Source: Oncomelania hupensis (Eukaryota; Mollusca; Gastropoda; Littorinimorpha; Pomatiopsidae). From it: a stretch of DNA of 64,000 nt. The notes below the pieces were generated by a model that saw only the letters and a list, made by a program, of their open reading frames with translations, was not told the DNA's origin and made no database searches. Below, piece by piece: positions 44,971 to 64,000 of this stretch; the stretch's first letter is position 1; every line of letters begins with the position of its first letter. The DNA is taken from assembly GCA_036898135.1 (NCBI GenBank), contig CM072513.1:80474963-80538962 (forward strand), given 5' to 3'. The position numbers were made by a program, and so were the translations under genes.

Positions 44971-45236
44971 TGTTTCCAACTGAAACTTTGATGGTATGGC
45001 CGCGTCACCAAAGCATTAGGCCTTGCAAAGACCATCCTGCAAAATACGGTGCAAGAAGGCAGAATAAAAAGGAGACAGAACTAGAGGTTGGAGGACAACG
45101 TTCAAGAATGGACTGGCTTGACACTGAGCGAAGCCATGATGGTTGCTGAGGACAGAGAAAGATGGAGTACGCTGGTTAAACGATCATCTGTGGTGCCCCA
45201 ACGACTTTCGAGCTACGGGATAGGATAGGATACGCA
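44971..45236 (+). mobile_element. LINE-A 3' fragment with 13-bp target duplication
   Basis: AGGAACTTCCAAT at 44958-44970 and 45237-45249. Encodes the decayed last part of ORF2 (TLRWYGRVTK-like) with a GGATA tail. Confidence 0.9.
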
Positions 45237-45249
45237 AGGAACTTCCAAT

Positions 45250-45728
45250 AGCCGTCTCTGCTTCACAAAACATCTACGGGTGCTTTTATATTATTATCAT
45301 CATCATCACCATCCTCGTCCTCCTTCTCCTCCTCCTCCTCATCCTACTTCACGTTTTCCACTCCTGCTCCATGGAAAACTATTGAACAAGGTGGCTGGGT
45401 GTAGGCCTATGTTATTTGCACACGATGCTTATTTGGTCCCGTTGCTACCAATGGTCCTAAGCAGCCACGCGTAACTATTTAACCAAACGATTGGCTGGAT
45501 TCAACTAATCAATTTCCACATGTTGTGTGGCTAAGTTCAATAGGCTGACATTTCTACAACGCTGCGTGCAGTGGTATATGTAGGCTACACTATAATATTG
45601 TATTGATTTCGACAAGTTTTGCGCCAGTTATGAAAAAAATGAATTAAAAAAAATATGCACACACTTTTAATTTAGCGAAGGGGAAATAAACAAAAAAAAT
45701 TTTCTGATTAAAAGAGAGAGATGAGATT

Positions 45729-45785
<57 letters not shown>

Positions 45786-45798
45786 GCGTGTGTGTTAG

Positions 45799-45852
<54 letters not shown>

Positions 45853-46269
45853 CACGATCCTCTTCGGACAATCGTAGATCTTACAGGAAAATTCTATAGT
45901 ACTTAACAAAAAGTAGACGAGAGAAAGAGCGAACAAAGGACAAAATGATTCAATCTCCAGTTGCATTATAAATATTGTCAAGCACACGTACATGCCCCCA
46001 CTCCCCTTCTTCCACCCATACAAACAGTGCCTTCGCGTATACGTACGCACATAGATACACAGCTACGCACGCGCGCGCACACACACACATACGCACACAC
46101 ACACACCTAGCTCTCAATACAACCGGACCCAGAGAGCAGACAATGTGAAATGAAATCAGTAATAAATGAATTATTTCTTTTGGCGTTACCGAGAAACTAA
46201 AATATAAACATACCACCAACGATAAACCAATGTCGTTACCATTCAAAGACGATAAATGCGTATCTACTA
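45250..46269. other. Intergenic, no gene seen
   Basis: Holds (GA)n 45735-45783 followed by (GT)n 45800-45851, and (CA)n-rich 46068-46106. Confidence 0.5.
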
Positions 46270-46440
46270 CCATTTCAAGAGCGGCTTACTAGTAACCGAA
46301 AGGTCCCTGGCTTGAATCCATGAATAGCCAACGTGTGACCGTATTATTTTCCCCGTACCATCAACTGGTTCGCTGGTATCAGAATAATGTGATCAGTAGT
46401 CGTGGTGTGACTTTAATCTACTGTACAGCTCAGTTACTAC
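46270..46440 (+). mobile_element. SINE-B copy, head partly lost
   Basis: AGAGCGGCTTACTAGTAACC, degenerate box B GGCTTGAATCCA, and TTCGCTGGTATCAGAATAAT match the minus-strand copies at 6312 and 11180. Confidence 0.8.
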
Positions 46441-47265
46441 CATTCCTCTTCTCGCTTGTCTTATTCATAAATTTTCGATTAATTCTAGGACGTGAAGCCA
46501 TTCGTCTCTAGTTGCAAGAGCGGTTGGCAAAATAGAGCTTTAGAAATTGAAAATCAATGTGCTACGCGAAGAGAAACGTCACTATAATTCTTTTTGACTG
46601 AGGATTCCACGGTCATGCTTCATTGGCTGTGAATGTTTTGAGTTTTAGAGAGACACTAAGTTTAGCTGTGCTCTAGTTTTACGTATTATGTCTTTGTAAG
46701 CCGAACGGTGCTGTTGTCAAAGTGCTACAAGCGTAGGTTAAATGGTGAGACGGCTAAAGAGACAAAATAAAGTCATATAGGCAAGACGTGTGTATAGAAA
46801 CAGGTTGCTTCGTCTCAAGCATGAAGGATTGGGCCTAGTGAAATCACATTTTGAGTAAGATGTGTTCGAGCTTTGCTGTATTTCACGTATTTTAAGATTG
46901 TTATTATTTTAATATACCGTTTTCGAATAAAGAAGTTCGTCAGCCGAGTTGTACATCTGCGATACGGACAGTGTCAAGTGGTGAGACAAAAAATTAGTTG
47001 TGTAATATAGATAAAGAGGTTGCTTCGCCTAGAAAAATGGAACTGAAGTAGAGAAATATCCCAATTTTCTTTTTTAATTAATTTTTATTTTACATTTCAC
47101 AATTTCAATTTGTATAAGATGGTGATTGTGTTGGAGCAAAACAGGTTATGTAAAACTTAGAGATAGGTAACTTCGAATACACATTAGCTTCGAATTCGAA
47201 GCTACCAATTTCTAAGTTTTAAATAACGTGTTTTGCTTTATATATATTTTGTATTTATATTTATT
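46441..47265. other. Intergenic, no gene seen
   Basis: No coding signal or recognised repeat. Two related phrases (GAGACGGCTAAAGAGACAAAATAAAG at 46747-46772 and GTGAGACAAAAAATTAG at 46980) hint at an old duplication. Confidence 0.4.
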
Positions 47266-47274
47266 TAGTTCCCA

Positions 47275-47491
47275 AGACTATTCTGCAAGGCACAGTGCAA
47301 GGAGGTAGAAGAAGAGGGAGACCGAAAAAGAGGTGGGAGCACAACATTCGAGAATGGACTGGTTTGACACTGAGCGAAGCCATCAGGGCTGCTGAGGACA
47401 GAGAAAGATGGAGTATGCTGGTTAAACGATCATCTGTGGTGCCCCTACGACCTCAGGGTTACGGGACAGGATAGGATAGGATAGGATAGGA
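47275..47491 (+). mobile_element. LINE-A 3' fragment with target duplication
   Basis: AGTTCCCA at 47267-47274 and 47493-47500, with (GGATA)n tail. Nearly identical to 41278-41486, so a recent insertion of the same subfamily. Confidence 0.9.
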
Positions 47492-47500
47492 TAGTTCCCA

Positions 47501-48404
47501 ATAGGTCTAACATTCCTCTATTCCCATGGAAAGATGGCCTTTTGAAAGGACCTGACACGAAATCTTGGATTCAATTTTCGCAAATATTATACTAGACACC
47601 CAAAATGTAGTAAAAAGCCATCTCGTAGAGTAAATGAGACATTTTATTTTCAGCCAAATAAAATGGGCAAAAGGTTTTTTTTAGGACATGTAGTCTCTAG
47701 GATGTAAACCTTATTTCCAAAAAGTTAACAATCAGAACAACTCAGGAAACGATGTTCTTAAATTAACGTCGTTATTTAATCATCAAACAATCCGACTATG
47801 TATTGTGAAGCTAAATTAAGAGGCTTGTTTTTCATTCTTTTGTTTTAAAGGTCCCCCTCTACTCCTCTACTTTCCACCCCCATTCAAAGGCTTGGGGGAG
47901 GGGGGGGGGTTGACGAAAATGAGTTTAGCCTCAACTTTGCATTGTTAATACGACGGACGTAAATTAATCAATGATAAAGTGGGCTTTCGTTATCAAACCA
48001 ACCGTTAAAGTTTGAATGTTTCCATTTCTGTTCTGACATGGAGTGATGTCCCTTGTTTAACGGTACACCAATAACGGCTCTAGTTTTGAGCGCTAGAAAG
48101 GTATAGATAGCAGTTGCTATTGATTGGCACAAAACTTACGGAATTTATTGATTTACAAAATAACTATATTTTCGATTTTTTTTTTACAAAGTGGGACAGC
48201 ATTTGCTGTGGGGATCTGTGAAGGGGCGTGAGGTGAACAAAGTGGGCCCCTTTAATTTAAAAATGAACGGTTGCATTTATTGTAATGAACTAGTGAAGAA
48301 TATACAGCTAGCCGAGTTTAACGCCTGTACAGATTTATATTAGCGATAGCGATGGCACGGTCTGTAACCCACTCGTTTGAGTAAACGATGCGAGTAGGTT
48401 GAGT
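47501..48404. other. Intergenic, no gene seen
   Basis: Unassigned sequence upstream of gene 2; contains a G-run at 47895-47909. Confidence 0.45.
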
Positions 48405-48515
48405 ATGTGTGGCCTGTGAGCGTGTATGTTGGTACAGATCGCCGCGTTTTGAATCTGACAGGTGATTTGGGTGAAAGCGCGCATATATGGCCTCCAACAA
48501 TATTATTTATGTTGT
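48405..48515 (+). mobile_element. SINE-C 3' fragment upstream of gene 2
   Basis: GAGCGTGTATGTTGGTACAG then ATCGCCGCGTTTTGAATCTG, the 3' end of SINE-C. It lies about 220 bp before the gene 2 start codon. Confidence 0.7.
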
Positions 48516-48737
48516 TGTCTTTTCTAGGAATAAGTCGAGATTGTTCAGTTTAAGTAAAACCGATATTCATTGCGTCAACACTTTTATCGTTGGATTTTAT
48601 GCCGGAGAGACCTAAGTAGTTTACAAGTACAGACAGCAACAGGTAGCCTCGCCACAAAAGAAAGGACTGGAGCTTGCAAATCATATGTTGTTGAAGTGTA
48701 CAGGTGGTGGTACTAGTGGACAGTTGAACTTTCCACG

Positions 48738-61626
<12,889 letters not shown>

Positions 61627-62976
61627 GCACAGCATATACAATACAGCGTGTCTGAGACAAGTTGCGAGACCTTCTCTCTCTGTATGCCAACGACAAGTCT
61701 CAGCCAATCTGTATGGCAAAGGGTCACAGTTTATAAAAATGAACATAAACATCGTTATGCAGCACTTCATATTTTGTGCAGTGTTGGACTCCATAATTAT
61801 GATGATCTTGTAGTTTTACAGTTCAACAAGGCAATCGAGGTAAAGAACTATAGAATTGTTTTTCTTCTGGCCACCAGAGGATCCATGCAGTTATCGCAAA
61901 AACGGGTACGAAGTAGCCAAATCTTGTTGACCCAGAGTGAATGAAAGGCAGGATAAGAGAACTTAAGAAATAAGCATCTTCAAAATACATTACATTTTAA
62001 AATATTGGGGACACACAGGCACGCACACACATTGAATGAAGATTAAAAGTACACCCGCAAACAGGTTTTACAGTTGTATAAAAGTGTTTACAATGGATCT
62101 CACTGACACGTGATTTACATTTGGTGTATCATGTGATTTTTTTCCCATCGTATTATGGTTTGTATTCCATTGTATAATTAATTTTCATTGGCGTTTGATT
62201 TTTCTTAAATCACCCACTTAATTATTTGTGTCTGGTAATGGGTCTTGCATTTATTTTATATTTATTTCAAAACTGTCATCTTCTATAGCATGGTTATTTC
62301 TTGATTATTTCTTTGGGTCAGTTTTGCACGTTTTTTGTTGGTTTTGTTGTTATATGTGTGGTATTTTTTGTTTAATCTAAAACACACAATCAATCAAGTT
62401 TGATATTAATTTTAATCGCCATTTTAGTGCTATGTGCATTGTTTGTTTTTTATGTGTTATCATTGACATTATGCATAATGCGGTTTAAGTTTTTGCAAAG
62501 AGCACACCGTCAACGATGTTTTATTTGTTCAGAGTTTACAAACACCGCCTTCTTTTTTTGTTGTTGTTGTGAAATGTGACTTTTTCGTCACGGGTGACCT
62601 TTGACATTGTTCTATACTTTAGACATATTCTAGTATTTTTAAATGTGGGGGTTGCGCTGTCATATCTTTCAACATTATGGATGGGTACAGTTGTGTTCTT
62701 TAACACTTATCACATTACTTGGGAGGCTTACGATTATTCTAAAAGCTGCAGTGGTTTTATGAACTTGGATATTAGTGTGTATTATGCAGTTATTTGCTCA
62801 AAAGATTTATTTTTTTGGCTTGTTACGAATTAAAGAATACCACGTATTTCGCTATTCATTATTTTGTTTTGTTTTATTCTGGTATTTTTGTGCATGTGTA
62901 TTTAATCACAGCTTGGACTCCATTTTGTCTGACTACGGCCTTAAATTGTAGGTCAAACAATTATGTATCTAATAAA
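61627..62976 (+). other. Candidate 3' UTR of gene 2 with AATAAA
   Basis: AT-rich sequence after the stop with no coding signal. The first canonical AATAAA I find is at 62971-62976, a plausible poly(A) signal about 1.35 kb after the stop. Confidence 0.4.
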
Positions 62977-63549
62977 ACCTTCTAATCCATGGTTTTACTT
63001 GGGAAAAAAAAAGATTTATATAAATTATAAACCTTTAAAACATAGTGTTTGTTTTTATTTCTCCGTCTTCATGTCAGAAGGATACCACAATGCACTCATT
63101 GAATCCATAACAACATCACTCAGTCATTCCTTTAGACCATCATCACCACTTTAAAATTTAAATGCAAATGCTTCATTTACTAGCACCAAAATACTCCTCA
63201 TCATCATCAAAATCACCCATCACCATTAACAAATTCATACTAATCATCATCATTGTCATAAATCATAATGAATGATCATTAATCAATAAATTTTATTTTC
63301 AATCATCAGATTGATCATTCAATCATCATCATCAAAATTATTATCAATCACCATGCATCTCAAGATTCCATGAACAATGCCCTTGTATACATGAAGGCTT
63401 AGGAGTTACATTAAAAGCACCAAAGAAAGTTTAGTTTCACAAAGAAGGAGCATAACTCCTGGACACCTGAAACCTAAACTTGCCAGTGCCACCAAGTGGT
63501 CATATTGAGAGAAAATGGCCTACGGCATGGAAAGAGACACTGTACTTAG
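62977..63549. other. Downstream region, no gene seen
   Basis: AT-rich with scattered ATCATC motifs (63195-63350). Confidence 0.5.
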
Positions 63550-63669
63550 CGGAACTTTTATGAAAAGACATGTGGGAGTGATCACTGCAATGCCATTAAC
63601 TGCACAAATGGTCGTTACAAGTGCCCTGGACTTAAATTCTTCAGATTCCCAAAGGATGAAACAAGTTGA
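63550..63669 (+). pseudogene. THAP-like zinc-finger N-terminal fragment
   Basis: Frame open from 63550 to TGA at 63667: TCGSDHCNAINCTNGRYKCP then GLKFFRFPKDETS. A C-x4-C pair followed by a basic loop and F-F-R-F-P-K-D is the beginning of THAP DNA-binding domains; the later C-x2-H pair is missing. The stop sits about where many THAP domains have Trp. It could be a transposon (P-like) remnant or an eroded exon. Confidence 0.5.
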
Positions 63670-64000
63670 GCATCACAAATGATTGAAAACTAAGCTTATT
63701 TGTAGAGGAACTGGCTGTTTTGCCATTAAACTGTATAGGCCTATGTGACATAAATCTTCCTCAATAATGATTATAATGTTAGTATAATGATAATAATATA
63801 ATGATAATAATAATAATGCTGTGTTTGTATTAGCTTTTTGTTGTCTGGACACCAATGTACATGGTCGATAACATTAAAGCTAGATCTATGCTGTTTTGGA
63901 ACTCAACCATAAAATAAGCCTACTTCTACTGCACTGTTCGCATCTTGTTAAACTCTGATCAGGTCACATTTTGTCTTGTATAGCCTTTCTCGAATAACAA
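63670..64000. other. Right edge, no gene seen
   Basis: AT-rich; short ATA/AAT repeats at 63780-63818. Confidence 0.5.

Overview
This is animal nuclear DNA: small GT-AG exons in long AT-rich introns, dense trinucleotide microsatellites, and many tRNA-derived SINEs, LINEs, MITEs and foldback elements. The single Jagged-type Notch ligand and the repeat style suggest a lophotrochozoan, most likely a mollusc (possibly a gastropod). That placement is inference, not demonstrated.

Two protein-coding genes are supported, both on the + strand. Gene 1 (about 1-19 kb) is the 3' half of a Jagged/Serrate Notch ligand. I could chain 13 exons whose intron phases agree from 16 to a stop at 18960-18962. They encode 709 residues: seven EGF repeats (collinear with EGF10-16 of vertebrate JAG1), the VWC module, the juxtamembrane Jagged domain, one transmembrane helix, and a cytoplasmic tail with a polyglycine tract and a C-terminal EVVV PDZ-ligand motif. 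The MNNL, DSL and early EGF exons lie upstream of the window. Gene 2 (48.7-61.6 kb) is a complete four-exon gene for a 130-residue secreted, cysteine-rich protein: signal peptide, two small Cys-rich exons (the second an EB-module-like spacing), and a C-terminal hydrophobic tail typical of GPI anchoring. Its first intron is 9.3 kb.

Everything else is repeats. 19-48 kb (between the genes) holds no gene I can support. It carries a short retroposon family (called family D here, 11 copies, 10 in the same orientation, three of them nested inside one another); a PIF/Harbinger-type element with a MADF fragment; and a three-level nest at 36.1-41.5 kb, where LINE-A (12-bp target duplication) is split by an antisense L2/CR1-like LINE-B, which is itself split by a probable 2.1-kb solo LTR (CTTTC duplication). 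Gene 1 introns hold a pogo/Tigger fossil, a foldback element, three SINE families and a (TAC)n tract of about 910 bp. Gene 2 intron 1 holds the most striking structure: a 3,946-bp foldback element with arms of about 1.2 kb built from ATAGAATGAATTCTAT palindromes, flanked by TCA duplications, plus an array of MITE units carrying telomere-like CCCTAA motifs. At the right edge is a THAP-like zinc-finger fragment.

The names LINE-A, LINE-B, SINE-A/B/C and family D are local labels. Family assignments come from recognisable protein motifs, terminal repeats and target duplications read directly; no database search was possible.
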